Positions 15,203-24,814 of a stretch of 64,000 nucleotides of DNA are shown here, piece by piece (within the stretch, counting starts at the first letter, position 1; the number at the start of each line of letters is the position of its first letter). Position numbers and translations under genes: made by a program. The notes under the pieces were generated by a model that saw only the letters and a list, made by a program, of their open reading frames with translations, ran no database searches and had not been told where the DNA came from. Origin of the DNA: an uncultured Bacteroidales bacterium (GTDB lineage Bacteria; Bacteroidota; Bacteroidia; Bacteroidales; Paludibacteraceae). The stretch is from positions 62,001-126,000 of the forward strand of contig CAMJJT010000004.1 of assembly GCA_946406195.1 (NCBI GenBank), written 5' to 3'.

Positions 15203-15232
15203 AAAAAAGGCCAAGCAACGTTGCTTGACCTT
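15203..15232 (-). terminator. Rho-independent terminator after the 15261-15971 gene
   Basis: A 26-base near-palindrome (AAGGCCAAGCAACG / CGTTGCTTGACCTT, one mismatched pair) is followed, on the minus strand, by a T run. It lies 28 bases past the stop of the membrane-protein gene. Confidence 0.85.
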
Positions 15233-15260
15233 GAGAGATATACGCGATAAGAAAGTGTGC

Positions 15261-15971
15261 TTATGCCAAGGCACGCTTATGTTGCAAGATTGCTTTGCCG
15301 AGGGCGAGGGAGTCGGTACTGGTGTTCAGGCGACGTTTGATGCCTTGCACATTGAGATACAAACCGCCATATCCTGTTCCGTTAAAGCGCATATACACCT
15401 CGTCGATGGTGTCTAACGGAATACGGATCTCCTCTTCTGCTTTGAGAAGTGTATTTTCTTGAACGATGAGCGTGTCGCCGTCAATGATATATTTATTGCG
15501 AGCCATACGTTTGTGACCGATGACGGTCAATACAGCCAGAACCACCATTACAACCCAGAAAGAGATTGATTTTAAGAGGATTAATTCTATTTGAAAGAAC
15601 TTAATCAAGGTCTCCATAAAAGGTGCTCCTTTAAAGATATCATACATACCGATGTACGGGAAGGGAAGTATAAACAGAATGGCAAAAAAAGCAGGAATGC
15701 CGATGATCAGACCCTTCCAGCGCATTCTTCTGGTAATCTTCGGACTGAAATCCTGTCGTTCCGGAACGGGTGCCTGCATCTCTTCTTCGCTCAGAATAAT
15801 AGGCGTTTTACGCGATATAATATAAAAGGTAATACCCAAATACGCGTCAATAAGAATAAAACTTATCCAGCGATTCGTCTCAGGGAATCGAGCGTCTAAA
15901 TAACTGCCAATAATATCTAAGACAATTATGGCAATCGTGTTGATAATAGCATACCAATAAAGTCGTTTCAT
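15261..15971 (-). CDS. Membrane protein with C-terminal PH-like domain
   Basis: The 236-residue protein has four probable membrane helices (about residues 5-25, 35-55, 88-108 and 130-152), two on each side of a charged loop. A roughly 80-residue soluble tail contains KYIIDGDTLIVQENTLLKAEEEIRIPLDTIDEVYMRF, which resembles bacterial PH domains. I do not recognise a named family. It ends at a strong terminator and follows the HTH gene by nine bases, so the two form a small operon and perhaps a sensor-regulator pair. Confidence 0.7.
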   Translation of the reverse strand: MKRLYWYAIINTIAIIVLDIIGSYLDARFPETNRWISFILIDAYLGITFYIISRKTPIILSEEEMQAPVPERQDFSPKITRRMRWKGLIIGIPAFFAILFILPFPYIGMYDIFKGAPFMETLIKFFQIELILLKSISFWVVMVVLAVLTVIGHKRMARNKYIIDGDTLIVQENTLLKAEEEIRIPLDTIDEVYMRFNGTGYGGLYLNVQGIKRRLNTSTDSLALGKAILQHKRALA

Positions 15972-15980
15972 AATGATAAA

Positions 15981-16442
15981 TTATTTTGAAGTGAATACTG
16001 ATTTAGCGAGTTCGTCCAGTTGTGCGGCAGTCGTGTTCATTCGCTGCGCAATGAGTTGACGACGTTTGTAATACGTGCGTTTGGACATGTCGGTAAACGT
16101 AAGTATCTCATTATTATCGACACCCAGCCCGATTAAAATAAGTACCTGCACGTCCGTGTCCGTAAGCGATGGGTACTCCCGACGAAGTTGGTTTACTTTG
16201 CTGCTGAACAGTTGCGGCAAACTCTCCAAAGCATGCGGTTTGTCCTTCTGCTGTTTGAGTTGTTCCAACAACATTTTGTCGCGTTGCTCCTGCTCGCGTT
16301 GTGAAATAAGAAGTCGTACGCGCAAGTCCGTGAGCTCGCGCCTGACAGAGATAATACGCTCGATAATAAATCCGATGGTTAACCAAACTACCGCGTTGGC
16401 GATCATAATAATGTCCGGTACTCCAAAAATATGACTTTCCAT
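15981..16442 (-). CDS. Membrane-anchored LuxR-type HTH protein
   Basis: The 153-residue protein has one N-terminal membrane helix (residues 8-28), a Gln/Glu/Lys-rich coiled coil (about 30-75) and a C-terminal GerE/LuxR-like helix-turn-helix: YPSLTDTDVQVLILIGLGVDNNEILTF then MSKRTYYKRRQLIAQRM. The layout resembles the C-terminal part of Bacteroidetes Y_Y_Y/TPR regulators without a sensor domain. It likely regulates transcription from the membrane. The adjacent membrane protein is a candidate partner. Its promoter is just upstream. Confidence 0.72.
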   Translation of the reverse strand: MESHIFGVPDIIMIANAVVWLTIGFIIERIISVRRELTDLRVRLLISQREQEQRDKMLLEQLKQQKDKPHALESLPQLFSSKVNQLRREYPSLTDTDVQVLILIGLGVDNNEILTFTDMSKRTYYKRRQLIAQRMNTTAAQLDELAKSVFTSK

Positions 16443-16468
16443 AATTCGATGTTTTTTAAAATCCGGTG

Positions 16469-16499
16469 CAAAGGTACTGCTTTTTTATAACATACGCAA
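16469..16499 (-). promoter_or_regulatory. Promoter of the HTH/membrane-protein operon
   Basis: On the minus strand TTGCGTATG is followed at the usual spacing by TACCTTTG (plus-strand CAAAGGTA at 16469-16476). Confidence 0.7.
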
Positions 16500-16515
16500 T
16501 AGGGTGTGGTATGCC

Positions 16516-16538
16516 TTATCACAAAAAATGTGTGATAA
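16516..16538. promoter_or_regulatory. Candidate operator: 8-bp inverted repeat
   Basis: TTATCACA (16516-16523) and its exact complement TGTGATAA (16531-16538) surround a 7-base A-rich centre. They lie between the two divergent promoters of the HTH operon and secA, near the upstream edge of the HTH promoter. There is no T run after it, so it is more like a protein-binding site than a terminator. The protein is unknown; self-regulation by the adjacent HTH protein is one option. Confidence 0.4.
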
Positions 16539-16705
16539 AGGAACGTAAAATGCAGAATAAGAGGAAGTTGTGATATTTAAGAAAGTGACAAACGGGGCAC
16601 ATATTTTTTGGCGATAAAAGTTGGGGAGTAAGCGGTGAATGGACTTAAATGCAAGGTGCCTGCCTGACAAAATGACAGAAAAAATCACATGGTATGCATT
16701 TTGTA

Positions 16706-16737
16706 TTTGCATATATGAAAAAATTTTACTACCTTTG
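16706..16737 (+). promoter_or_regulatory. Promoter of secA
   Basis: TTTGCATATATG at -33 and TACCTTTG (16730-16737) at -7. The leader of about 50 bases before the secA ATG consists of ATAAATTTGAAA-type words. Confidence 0.8.
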
Positions 16738-16791
16738 CACCGCATTTTGTGTGCAAATCATAAATTTGAAACTTGAAATCATAAATATACA

Positions 16792-19700
16792 ATGAATTTT
16801 ATTGAGATTATTACGAAACTTTTCGGCAACAAGGCGCAGAAAGATATGCGTGCCATTCAGCCGATAGTTGACCAGATCAAGGCGCAATACGAAGTGATTG
16901 ACGCCCTGAGCAATGACGAGTTGCGTGCTCATAGTTGGGCATTGATGGACAAGTTGCAGGAGGCGGTGAGGGGTCGCAAAGAGCGCATCGCTGAGTTGAA
17001 AGCTTCCATCGAGGGAACGCCAATTGAGAAGCGCGAGAAGATTTACAACGAGGTAGATAAATTAGAGAAAGAAATCAAGGACGAGTACGAGCGCGTGCTG
17101 AACGAGATCTTACCGGAGGCTTATGCGATCGTTAAGTCCACCGCGCGCCGTTTCGCTCAGAACGAGACAGTGGAGGTGACAGCCACCGAGATGGATAGAG
17201 CGTTGGCAGCCGACCCGCGTTTCGATTTCGTGGAGATCAAGCATAATGATGCGAATGATGGAAATGATGCAAATGATGTAGCCGTTTATAAGAATCACTG
17301 GATGGCGGGAGGAAATGAGATCAAATGGGATATGATCCATTACGACGTGCAGTTGTTTGGTGGTGTGGTTCTGCATCAAGGTAAGATTGCGGAGATGGCG
17401 ACAGGTGAAGGTAAGACCCTCGTGGCTACGCTGCCGGTTTATCTGAACGCCTTGACGCACGAAGGTGTGCATGTGGTGACGGTGAACGACTACCTCGCCA
17501 AACGTGACTCGGAGTGGAACGGCCCGATCTATATGTTCCTCGGTCTGACAGTCGATTGTATCGACAAACATCGTCCCAACAGCGATGAGCGTCGTAAGGC
17601 TTATGCGTGTGATATCACTTTCGGAACGAATAATGAGTTCGGTTTTGACTACCTGCGTGATAACATGGCTACTTCGCCGCTTGACCTCGTGCAACGTGGA
17701 CATAACTATGCGATCGTGGATGAGGTGGACTCGGTGTTGATTGACGACGCCCGTACTCCGTTGATTATCAGCGGTCCTGTTCCCCGCGGAGAGGATCAGA
17801 TGTTCGACGAATACAAGGATCGTGTGGCGGCGTTGGTACGTCAGCAGACGACGTTGACGACGAATTTGTTGGTAGAGGCGAAGAAGAAGATGTCATCGGA
17901 GGACGAGAAAGAGCGTGAGGCAGGCGAGTTGGCGCTTTTCCGTGCGTTCAAGGGTCTGCCGAAGAGCAAGGCGCTGATCAAGTACCTGAGCGAACCGGGT
18001 GTGAAAGTTCGTTTGCAGAAGACAGAAGAGTTCTATCTGCAAGAGAATGAGAAGAATATGCACATTGCGACAGACGAGCTCTATTTCGTGATTGACGAGA
18101 AGAACAAGTCCATCGAGTTGACCGATAAAGGTATCGATGCGCTCACGGGTTCGACCGATGACCCGAATTTCTTCGTCCTCCCGGATGTAGGAAGTGAGAT
18201 GGCGGAAGTAGAGCAATCAGCCGTCAGCCATCAGATTTCAGCCGAAGAAGCCCAGCAGAAGAAAGACGATATCCTGACGAACTATAGTATTAAGTCCGAA
18301 CGTGTGCATACTGTACACCAGTTGCTCAAGGCGTACACGCTCTTCGAGAAAGATGTGGATTATATCATTGACAGCGGCGAGGTGAAGATCGTGGATGAGC
18401 AGACAGGTCGTATCATGGAAGGTCGTCGTTGGAGCGATGGTCTGCATCAGGCGGTGGAGGCGAAAGAGAACGTGAAGGTCGAAGGGGCTACCCAGACTTT
18501 TGCGACGATCACGCTGCAGAACTATTTCCGTATGTACCACAAGCTTGCCGGTATGACCGGAACCGCCGAGACAGAGGCAGGTGAGTTTTGGAACATTTAC
18601 AAGTTGGATGTAGTGGTTATTCCGACGAACAAACCGATTGCCCGCAACGATATGAACGACCGTATTTATCGTACCAAACGCGAGAAATACAATGCGGTTA
18701 TTGAAGAGATCGTGGCGATGGTGAACCAAGGAAGACCCGTGTTGGTAGGTACGACGAGTGTGGAGATCTCGGAGTTGCTGAGTAAGATGCTTAGTATCCG
18801 CAAAATCAAACATAACGTGCTGAACGCGAAGTTGCACCAACAGGAGGCGCAGGTGGTTGCTGAGGCCGGTAGAGCAGGCGTGGTAACGATTGCGACGAAC
18901 ATGGCCGGTCGTGGAACGGATATTAAGTTGACGCCGGAAGTGAAGGAAGCCGGCGGTTTGGCGATCATCGGTACGGAGCGTCATGAGAGCCGCCGTGTGG
19001 ACAGACAGTTACGCGGTCGTGCCGGACGTCAAGGAGACCCGGGTAGTTCGGTGTTCTACGTATCGCTGGAAGATGATCTGATGCGTATGTTCGGTTCTGA
19101 GCGTATCGCTGCCGTGATGGACAGGATGGGATTTGAAGAGGGTGAGATGATCGAGCACTCGATGATTTCTTCTTCTATCGAACGCGCGCAGAAGAAAGTG
19201 GAGGAGAACAACTTCGGTATCCGTAAGCGTTTGATCGAATACGACGATGTGATGAACCAGCAGCGTAACCTGATTTACGCCAAACGTCGTCACGCGCTTA
19301 TGGGAGAGCGTATCGGCGTGGATATAACGAACATGATCTACGAAACGGCTGAGGCGATTTTTGCGGAGGCTCGTTCGGCGAATGATTATGAGGGGCTGAA
19401 GTACGACACGATGCAGACTTTTGCGATCGAAGTGCCGTTTGACGAGGAGAGTTTCAGTCGCGGTAAGAAAGAGGCGCTGAGCCAAGAGTTGGCGGAGGCT
19501 GCGCTGGACAGTTTCAAACGCCGTATGGATAAGTTGATGCAGGTGGCTGATCCGCAGATCCAATATGTGTATGAGACCAAGGGACAGATGTACGAGAACA
19601 TCCTGATTCCGATTACGGATGGCAAGAAAGTGTATAACATCGCCGTGAACCTCAAGGCCGCTGCGGAGACGCATTGCAAAGAGGTGGTGAAGGAGTTTGA

Positions 19701-20169
19701 GAAGCGGATGTTGCTCTACGTCATCGATGACGAATGGAAAGAGCATCTGCGTCAGTTGGACGACCTCAAGCAGAGCGTGCAGAACGCGAGCTACGAGCAG
19801 AAAGACCCGCTGTTGATTTACAAGCTGGAGTCGTTTCATATTTTCAAAGCGATGCTTGATGCGCTTAACCGCCGTGCGATCGCTATCCTGCTACGTGGTC
19901 AGATACATGTGACCGAGCCGGATCAGGTACAGCAGGCTCAGCAGCAACGCCGTATGGATTACAGCCGTTACCGCACGCAGAAAGATGCGGTGCAACAGGC
20001 AGCACAGGCGTCCGGAGCAGCAGCGGCGGCAGGTCGTGACACGCGTGAGAACGCTCGTCCGGAGCCTATTCATGTGGATAAGAAACCGCGTCCCAATGAT
20101 CCGTGTCCGTGCGGAAGTGGCAAGAAATATAAGCAATGCCACGGGAAAATCAATGCCGCGGGAATTTAA
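16792..20169 (+). CDS. secA: Preprotein translocase ATPase
   Basis: The 1125-residue motor drives Sec export. Motifs: Walker A MATGEGKT (about residue 203), Walker [21 protein letters not shown], the [17 protein letters not shown] block, [27 protein letters not shown], and the C-terminal zinc tail [17 protein letters not shown]. The length suits Bacteroidetes SecA, which has insertions. Two in-frame word repeats are visible: an AATGATG type near residues 151-162 (17244-17279) and a TCAGCC type near residues 475-485 (18214-18246). Both are in regions that should be surface loops. Confidence 0.97.
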   Translation: MNFIEIITKLFGNKAQKDMRAIQPIVDQIKAQYEVIDALSNDELRAHSWALMDKLQEAVRGRKERIAELKASIEGTPIEKREKIYNEVDKLEKEIKDEYERVLNEILPEAYAIVKSTARRFAQNETVEVTATEMDRALAADPRFDFVEIKHNDANDGNDANDVAVYKNHWMAGGNEIKWDMIHYDVQLFGGVVLHQGKIAEMATGEGKTLVATLPVYLNALTHEGVHVVTVNDYLAKRDSEWNGPIYMFLGLTVDCIDKHRPNSDERRKAYACDITFGTNNEFGFDYLRDNMATSPLDLVQRGHNYAIVDEVDSVLIDDARTPLIISGPVPRGEDQMFDEYKDRVAALVRQQTTLTTNLLVEAKKKMSSEDEKEREAGELALFRAFKGLPKSKALIKYLSEPGVKVRLQKTEEFYLQENEKNMHIATDELYFVIDEKNKSIELTDKGIDALTGSTDDPNFFVLPDVGSEMAEVEQSAVSHQISAEEAQQKKDDILTNYSIKSERVHTVHQLLKAYTLFEKDVDYIIDSGEVKIVDEQTGRIMEGRRWSDGLHQAVEAKENVKVEGATQTFATITLQNYFRMYHKLAGMTGTAETEAGEFWNIYKLDVVVIPTNKPIARNDMNDRIYRTKREKYNAVIEEIVAMVNQGRPVLVGTTSVEISELLSKMLSIRKIKHNVLNAKLHQQEAQVVAEAGRAGVVTIATNMAGRGTDIKLTPEVKEAGGLAIIGTERHESRRVDRQLRGRAGRQGDPGSSVFYVSLEDDLMRMFGSERIAAVMDRMGFEEGEMIEHSMISSSIERAQKKVEENNFGIRKRLIEYDDVMNQQRNLIYAKRRHALMGERIGVDITNMIYETAEAIFAEARSANDYEGLKYDTMQTFAIEVPFDEESFSRGKKEALSQELAEAALDSFKRRMDKLMQVADPQIQYVYETKGQMYENILIPITDGKKVYNIAVNLKAAAETHCKEVVKEFEKRMLLYVIDDEWKEHLRQLDDLKQSVQNASYEQKDPLLIYKLESFHIFKAMLDALNRRAIAILLRGQIHVTEPDQVQQAQQQRRMDYSRYRTQKDAVQQAAQASGAAAAAGRDTRENARPEPIHVDKKPRPNDPCPCGSGKKYKQCHGKINAAGI
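17244..17279. repeat. In-frame 9-nt AATGATG word array inside secA
   Basis: Four copies of an AATGATGNN unit give the translated pattern [11 protein letters not shown] in SecA just before [12 protein letters not shown]. Confidence 0.8.
18214..18246. repeat. In-frame TCAGCC(AT) word array inside secA
   Basis: Four degenerate copies of a 7-8 nt TCAGCCAT word are translated as [11 protein letters not shown], between the GSEMAEVE and AQQKKDDIL segments. Confidence 0.7.
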
Positions 20170-20183
20170 GGGACAAGGGAGAA

Positions 20184-21347
20184 TTGAAAGGTGGATTTCT
20201 CATAGTATGTGTTGTTTGCGCTGTCATGAATGTGGCGGCGCAACAATTATATACGGACACGTTCCGGTTGGGAGAGCAGAAACGAACGGTGGAGATGGAT
20301 GCGTACCTGTTGGATCTGGTGCGCCAACAGAGCGAAAGGCTGCATGCCAACGATACGATCGATACGTTGACGATAGCGGAGATCATGCGTCGCGACTCGA
20401 TCGCACGCGAACAGGCGGAGGTGGATTCATTGCGGGCTCTGAACGCTCAGTTGACGATCAAGAAACCCGACAGTATTCCTCTTATTGCCATCGAGAAATC
20501 ATGGATCAAGGACGAGGAGGAAGACCGCAACGACGTGCTCCGTGCTATCCGTGACGCTAAGACTCATTGGCGCAAGGAGGCGACGCTGATGGCGCAGATC
20601 ACGCAGAACTACGTCACGAAGAACTGGTATCAAGGCGGTTCGTCTTCTTTTGCCGGTCTCGGTATAGCCAAAGGGCAGATTAGTTATATATCCGAGCGGT
20701 TTACATGGGAGAATTTCGGCGAATGGCGAATCGGTGGTTCTACTATTTCCGCGGACAGTTTGCATAAAGTGAACACTACGGATGACCTGTTGCGGATTTA
20801 TACCAAAGCCAATTATAGGATTGTGCAGACCCTTTTTGCCTCGATCTCGGGCGAGATAGAGACCCGTTTGTTTCCCACGTATAAGTCCAATTCCAATACG
20901 CTGAAGTCGGGGCCGTTTTCTCCGTTCCGTTTCAATGCGGCTTTGGGTATCGACTGGAAGCCGGTTAAGGGATTGTCGGTGTCTGTTTCTCCGCTCTCAT
21001 ACAAGGTGATTCATATCATGGACACGGCGCGTGTGGAGGTGAAGGATTATGGTTTGGATCCCGGGCAAAAAACACTCCACACGATCGGTTCGTCCGTGCG
21101 TGTGGAGTATGTATGGAAACCTGTGCGTGAGGTGTCACTGGAGACGCGGTTCTATTTCTACACCAATTATCATCATGTGGAGATTGACTTAGAGGCGAAC
21201 TGCGATTTTATTATCAACCGTTTTCTCTCCGCCCGTTTGATGCTTCATCCGCGTTATGATTCGTCGGTTATCATGGAAGGCGATCGTCGTGCGCGTATTC
21301 AGTTCCGCGAATTACTGTCATTGGGCTTCGCCCATAAGTTTAGATAG
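20184..21347 (+). CDS. DUF3078-family outer-membrane protein
   Basis: The product of about 387 residues begins, from a TTG at 20184, with a plausible signal peptide (KGGFLIVCVVCAVMNVAAQQ). An AGGGAG lies just upstream. The longer frame from 20136 would overlap secA by 34 bases. The conserved DUF3078 core follows: NYVTKNWYQGGSSSFAGLG, with alternating-residue strands to the end (FRELLSLGFAHKF), which suggests an outer-membrane beta-barrel. Its function is unknown. It is probably co-transcribed with secA. The stop codon begins a 23-bp tandem duplication. Confidence 0.8.
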   Translation: MKGGFLIVCVVCAVMNVAAQQLYTDTFRLGEQKRTVEMDAYLLDLVRQQSERLHANDTIDTLTIAEIMRRDSIAREQAEVDSLRALNAQLTIKKPDSIPLIAIEKSWIKDEEEDRNDVLRAIRDAKTHWRKEATLMAQITQNYVTKNWYQGGSSSFAGLGIAKGQISYISERFTWENFGEWRIGGSTISADSLHKVNTTDDLLRIYTKANYRIVQTLFASISGEIETRLFPTYKSNSNTLKSGPFSPFRFNAALGIDWKPVKGLSVSVSPLSYKVIHIMDTARVEVKDYGLDPGQKTLHTIGSSVRVEYVWKPVREVSLETRFYFYTNYHHVEIDLEANCDFIINRFLSARLMLHPRYDSSVIMEGDRRARIQFRELLSLGFAHKFR

Positions 21348-21390
21348 ACCGCTTCGCTGATAGAGTATAGACCGCTTCGCTGATAGAGTA
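21345..21390. repeat. Two tandem copies of a 23-bp GCTTCGCT element
   Basis: TAGACCGCTTCGCTGATAG plus GTA is present twice head to tail (period 23), starting at the stop codon of the DUF3078 gene. Related GACCGCTTCGCT blocks lie in the EnvC-like and leuS genes. Confidence 0.85.
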
Positions 21391-21398
21391 TAGGTTGG

Positions 21399-21950
21399 TT
21401 ATTCGCCGCAGAGTTCAACGAGTTCATTCCAGCGAAGGATCGCTTCGTGACCGTATTTCCAGATGTTGTATTTGATTTTTTCTATTGAGACTTCTTCGCC
21501 GAGGTGGGATTTGGAGTAGAATTTATCGGCATAACAGATGATTTTCTCTTCGAGCGACTGCGGACAATAATCGCGTTCGGGGATCGGCAGTTCTTCGCGG
21601 ATGACCTGCTCTAAAGTGATACCTGTACCGGTGTGTCGTTCCGCCACCAAGGCATGTTTGGGATAACCCTCCGCCCGTAGTAACTCGGCTCCTAAAAATC
21701 CGTGTTCGATATATTTGTGCTGCCCGCGGCAGTGAATCTTCGGCGCATTGCAGAAGATGATGCCGATGTCATGGAGCATTGCCGCCTCTTCGATGAAAGT
21801 TCTGTCCACTAAGCCCTGTTCTATCCACTGCGGGTGTGCGTCCACGATGCGCAGCGCACGGTTTGCTACTTGCCGGCTATGCGTAATCAGTATTTCCCGC
21901 AAGGCAGGGTAGTTACCGTAATACTTATATATGATGGCGTTATAAATCAC
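21399..21950 (-). CDS. HD-domain phosphohydrolase-like protein
   Basis: The 183-residue protein carries the HD-domain metal ligands: H in LITHSRQVANRAL, HD in EEAAMLHDIGIIF, H in YIEHGFLGAELL and in ALVAERHTGTG, and D in IICYADKFYS. HD domains of this length in Bacteroidales are annotated as HDIG/metal-dependent phosphohydrolases; the substrate is unknown. It is the last gene of the nadK-lgt-fmt operon. Confidence 0.8.
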   Translation of the reverse strand: MIYNAIIYKYYGNYPALREILITHSRQVANRALRIVDAHPQWIEQGLVDRTFIEEAAMLHDIGIIFCNAPKIHCRGQHKYIEHGFLGAELLRAEGYPKHALVAERHTGTGITLEQVIREELPIPERDYCPQSLEEKIICYADKFYSKSHLGEEVSIEKIKYNIWKYGHEAILRWNELVELCGE

Positions 21951-21961
21951 AGGAATTCAGG

Positions 21962-22894
21962 TTAATGTAGTCCGTTCAGGAATGCTTTTGCGTCCATCCG
22001 TTTCTTGCCCGGGACTTGCAGTTCGAGGATACGAACGGCTCCTTCGCGGCAGGGGATGATGAGGCCGTTTTTGGTCGATGGTTGTTGGTCGTTGGCCGTT
22101 GGAGCCACCGCGAAAATCTTAACGTTCTCAAAGAGTTGGCCGTTGATGGTGAGGTTCGCCCATGCGGCAGGGTAGGGGCTGAGTCCGCGTACGAAATTAT
22201 GCACTTCGGTCGCAGTCTTTTGGTCAAACCGGATCTCGCAGTCTTCCTTGAAGATTTTCGGCGCAGGACGCAGTTCGGCTATCTCGGGTTGGGGGGTGGT
22301 CGGGATCTCGATGCCTTTGTTCTCGCAGTCGATGATGAGATCAACCGTGCGTGTCACGAGTCCTGTTCCCATCGCCATGAGGCGGTCGTGCACCGAGCCT
22401 ACGTTCTCGTCGGGTCCGATAGGAAGGCGCTCTTGGAGGATCATGTTTCCGGTGTCTATCTCATGCTTGAGCATGAAGGTGGTAGCTCCGGTCTCTTGGT
22501 CGCCGTTCATGACCGCCCAGTTGATCGGAGCTGCGCCGCGGTATTGGGGTAAGAGCGAGGCGTGCAGGTTGAAAGTGCCCAAGCGCGGCATCGCCCAGAC
22601 GATTTCGGGTAACATACGGAAGGCTACGACGATTTGGAGGTCTGCCTTGTAGGAACGCAGTTCTTCGATGAAAGCTTCGTCTTTGAGTTTTTCGGGCTGG
22701 AGGACAGGAAGTCCTACCTCCAAGGCATATTTCTTAACGTCAGAGAATTGCAGTTGGTGACCGCGTCCCGCAGGTTTATCGGGCATCGTGACCACCGCTA
22801 CTACGTTATATCCACCTTCCACCAACGCCCGCAGGCTAGCCACAGCGAACTCGGGTGTTCCTAAATATACTATTCTAAGATCGCATTTATTCAT
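21962..22894 (-). CDS. fmt: Methionyl-tRNA formyltransferase
   Basis: The 310-residue enzyme formylates initiator Met-tRNA. The formyl-transferase core is clear: RIVYLGTPEFAV at the start, then FNLHASLLPQYRGAAPINWAVMNGDQETGATTF with the catalytic Asn-His-Asp set, and HEIDTGNMI. The C-terminal OB-like domain follows. A TTGGTCG-word run (22071-22104) encodes APTANDQQPSTKNG in that C-terminal part. The start ATG lies inside an AATGAATAA-type repeat spacer. Confidence 0.95.
   Translation of the reverse strand: MNKCDLRIVYLGTPEFAVASLRALVEGGYNVVAVVTMPDKPAGRGHQLQFSDVKKYALEVGLPVLQPEKLKDEAFIEELRSYKADLQIVVAFRMLPEIVWAMPRLGTFNLHASLLPQYRGAAPINWAVMNGDQETGATTFMLKHEIDTGNMILQERLPIGPDENVGSVHDRLMAMGTGLVTRTVDLIIDCENKGIEIPTTPQPEIAELRPAPKIFKEDCEIRFDQKTATEVHNFVRGLSPYPAAWANLTINGQLFENVKIFAVAPTANDQQPSTKNGLIIPCREGAVRILELQVPGKKRMDAKAFLNGLH
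22071..22104. repeat. In-frame TTGGTCG heptamer array inside fmt
   Basis: Four to five degenerate copies of TTGGTCG/TTGGCCG are translated on the minus strand as TANDQQPSTKN within the C-terminal domain of Fmt. The word is the complement of the CCAACGACT words at 553-586 and 45886-45904. Confidence 0.8.
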
Positions 22895-22937
22895 TTTCTC
22901 ATTTATTCATTTTCGCATTTGCGTATTTATTCATTTA
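22895..22937. repeat. Spacer of CATTTATT/CGCATTTG words between lgt and fmt
   Basis: The short lgt-fmt gap and the beginning of fmt consist of TTCATTT/ATTTATT words. The gene pair is co-directional and likely co-transcribed. Confidence 0.65.
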
Positions 22938-23845
22938 TTTTGGTATTTGGGGTCGAGGCTCTTGGGTTGTTTTTCGACAACAGGGCTGAGGGGTCTTCTA
23001 TACGCGCGTATAATAAGGTATAAGCCGAGGACGATGAAGGGCAGGCTCAGGAGTTGGCCCATGTTGAGGAAGTGTCCGGCTTCGAACGCTTCTTGGTCGT
23101 TTTTGATGAACTCCAAGCAGAAACGCGTGAAGAAGACAATCTCCAAGAAGATACCCAGCAGCAGTCCTTCGCGACGACGAGCGTCTGTTTTGTGGTAAAG
23201 AGTATAGGTGATAGCAAAGCCGATGAGGCAGTAGATCATCTCATAAATCTGCGTGGGATGACAAGGAACTGTTTGTCCATCGCGGACGAAGATGAAACCC
23301 CAAGGCAGGTCGGTCGGACCACCGTAGATCTCGCTATTAAAGAGGTTACCCAAGCGGATCATAGCGCCGGTTAATCCCACGCCTATGCTGAGACGATCCA
23401 AGATCCAGAGCCAGCTTGTGCCAAACTGAGGGTAACGGCTATAACGATATTTATTGAGCAGAATAGCGGCAATGATGAGTCCGAGCGCGCCTCCATGACT
23501 TGCTAATCCTCCTTCCCACACTCTAAACAAACGCAGCGGGTGTTCGATATACGGATTGCGATAGGTGAATTCCCATCCGAAGAGGTGCCAAGGTTCGCCG
23601 TATTGGTGCCATTCATAGAACCAGCAATGCCCCAGACGCGCTCCGATGATCACTCCTGCCGCCATCCAGAAGAAGAGTTGGTCGGGCCACTCGGCAGGGC
23701 AGTTCTCGCGTTTATACATCCGTTCGTTCAGCGCCCAACAGACGTACAGGCCGACCGCCCAGAGAAAGCCATACCAACGGATTCCTCCATCTCCGAAATG
23801 AATGAGTATAGGGTCAACGTCCCAAACAATCGAATTGAATATCAT
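22931..23845 (-). CDS. lgt: Prolipoprotein diacylglyceryl transferase
   Basis: The 304-residue inner-membrane enzyme moves diacylglycerol from phosphatidylglycerol to the lipobox Cys. The family motif GLTGAMIRLGNLFNSEIYG is present, as are ARLGHCWFYE, SHGGALGLIIA and about seven hydrophobic segments. ATG at 23845 overlaps the nadK TGA as ATGA. Many lipoproteins in this window (GldK, FKBP, DUF4292, Rieske-like) are its expected substrates. Confidence 0.95.
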   Translation of the reverse strand: MIFNSIVWDVDPILIHFGDGGIRWYGFLWAVGLYVCWALNERMYKRENCPAEWPDQLFFWMAAGVIIGARLGHCWFYEWHQYGEPWHLFGWEFTYRNPYIEHPLRLFRVWEGGLASHGGALGLIIAAILLNKYRYSRYPQFGTSWLWILDRLSIGVGLTGAMIRLGNLFNSEIYGGPTDLPWGFIFVRDGQTVPCHPTQIYEMIYCLIGFAITYTLYHKTDARRREGLLLGIFLEIVFFTRFCLEFIKNDQEAFEAGHFLNMGQLLSLPFIVLGLYLIIRAYRRPLSPVVEKQPKSLDPKYQNK

Positions 23846-24774
23846 TTTCCCCAATTGAGTTTAGTACGCAGACTTTTCAAGAAACTATTATCACCGATCT
23901 GTACCACTTTGATGGTATAGGGTGCTCGCTCGATATGCAGGCACATCTCATTGCTCAGGCTCTGGCTTCGTCCATCCACGGAGACCATGTAGGAGTCGTA
24001 GCGGCTGGTGACCTTGATGTCAAATTTCCAGTCGTCAGGCACAACGAGCGGCTTAACGGTCAGGCTATGAGGGGCTATGGGCGTTAAGATGATGCCGCGG
24101 TTCTGGGGCACCATGAGCGGTCCGCCGATAGAGAGGTTATAGGCAGTACTGCCGGTCGGTGTAGCGATCACCAAGCCATCGGAGTTATAGGTGTGCAAGA
24201 ACTCGCCGTTGACCTTGAGTTCGATCTGCAACATACTACTGAGACCCTCTTTCAAGATCGCTATCTCGTTCAGCGCGTTAGGGGACATGATGAGTCCTTC
24301 CCGTACGCTTCCTAATTTATCTAAGACGCTCACATTCAACAAACTGCGTTGCTCGATGGTATATTCTCCTGCTATCAGTTGCTGCAAGATGTCGTCTACA
24401 TCCTGGCTCTGTACTTCCGCTAAAAATCCTAAATGTCCGCAATTGATACCTAAAATAGGAATGTTCTTCTGTCCTATGGCAGCGGCGCTGGTGAGGAAAG
24501 TGCCATCACCACCGACCGACAAAGCAAAGTCAATCGGCTCATAGTTAGCTGCTTCCAAGAACAGGAAATCTGTCTTGTGATCTTTGAGGTCCGAAATCGT
24601 CAGTCCCTTCGGGAAAGAGTGGTCAAAACACGGGTACTCGCGCATATTCAATTCTTGTCTCAATTCATGGGACAAGACGACGTGAATATTCTTCTCCTTC
24701 ATGAAGTCGAGAAGATGTCGCACCTCCACCAAGGTCTGCGATTTCATCGCATTTCCAAAAATAGCTATCGTCAT
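23842..24774 (-). CDS. nadK: NAD kinase
   Basis: The 310-residue enzyme phosphorylates NAD to NADP. The motif SVGGDGTFLTSAA and the later NSDGLVIATPTGSTAYNLSIGGPL block identify it. ATG at 24774 (MTIAIFGNAMK) is chosen over an upstream in-frame alternative. A -7 element TACCTTTG (plus-strand CAAAGGTA, 24796-24803) lies 22 bases before the ATG. The region where the -33 element should be is an ATTAAAA heptamer array. Confidence 0.95.
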   Translation of the reverse strand: MTIAIFGNAMKSQTLVEVRHLLDFMKEKNIHVVLSHELRQELNMREYPCFDHSFPKGLTISDLKDHKTDFLFLEAANYEPIDFALSVGGDGTFLTSAAAIGQKNIPILGINCGHLGFLAEVQSQDVDDILQQLIAGEYTIEQRSLLNVSVLDKLGSVREGLIMSPNALNEIAILKEGLSSMLQIELKVNGEFLHTYNSDGLVIATPTGSTAYNLSIGGPLMVPQNRGIILTPIAPHSLTVKPLVVPDDWKFDIKVTSRYDSYMVSVDGRSQSLSNEMCLHIERAPYTIKVVQIGDNSFLKSLRTKLNWGK

Positions 24775-24795
24775 AAAAAAACGCAAATTAGAGCA

Positions 24796-24803
24796 CAAAG
24801 GTA
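24796..24803 (-). promoter_or_regulatory. -7 element upstream of nadK
   Basis: TACCTTTG on the minus strand matches the TAnnTTTG consensus, but no TTTG/TTGC at the -33 distance is seen because the position is filled by the AT-rich repeat. Confidence 0.5.
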
Positions 24804-24814
24804 CAACATTTAAT

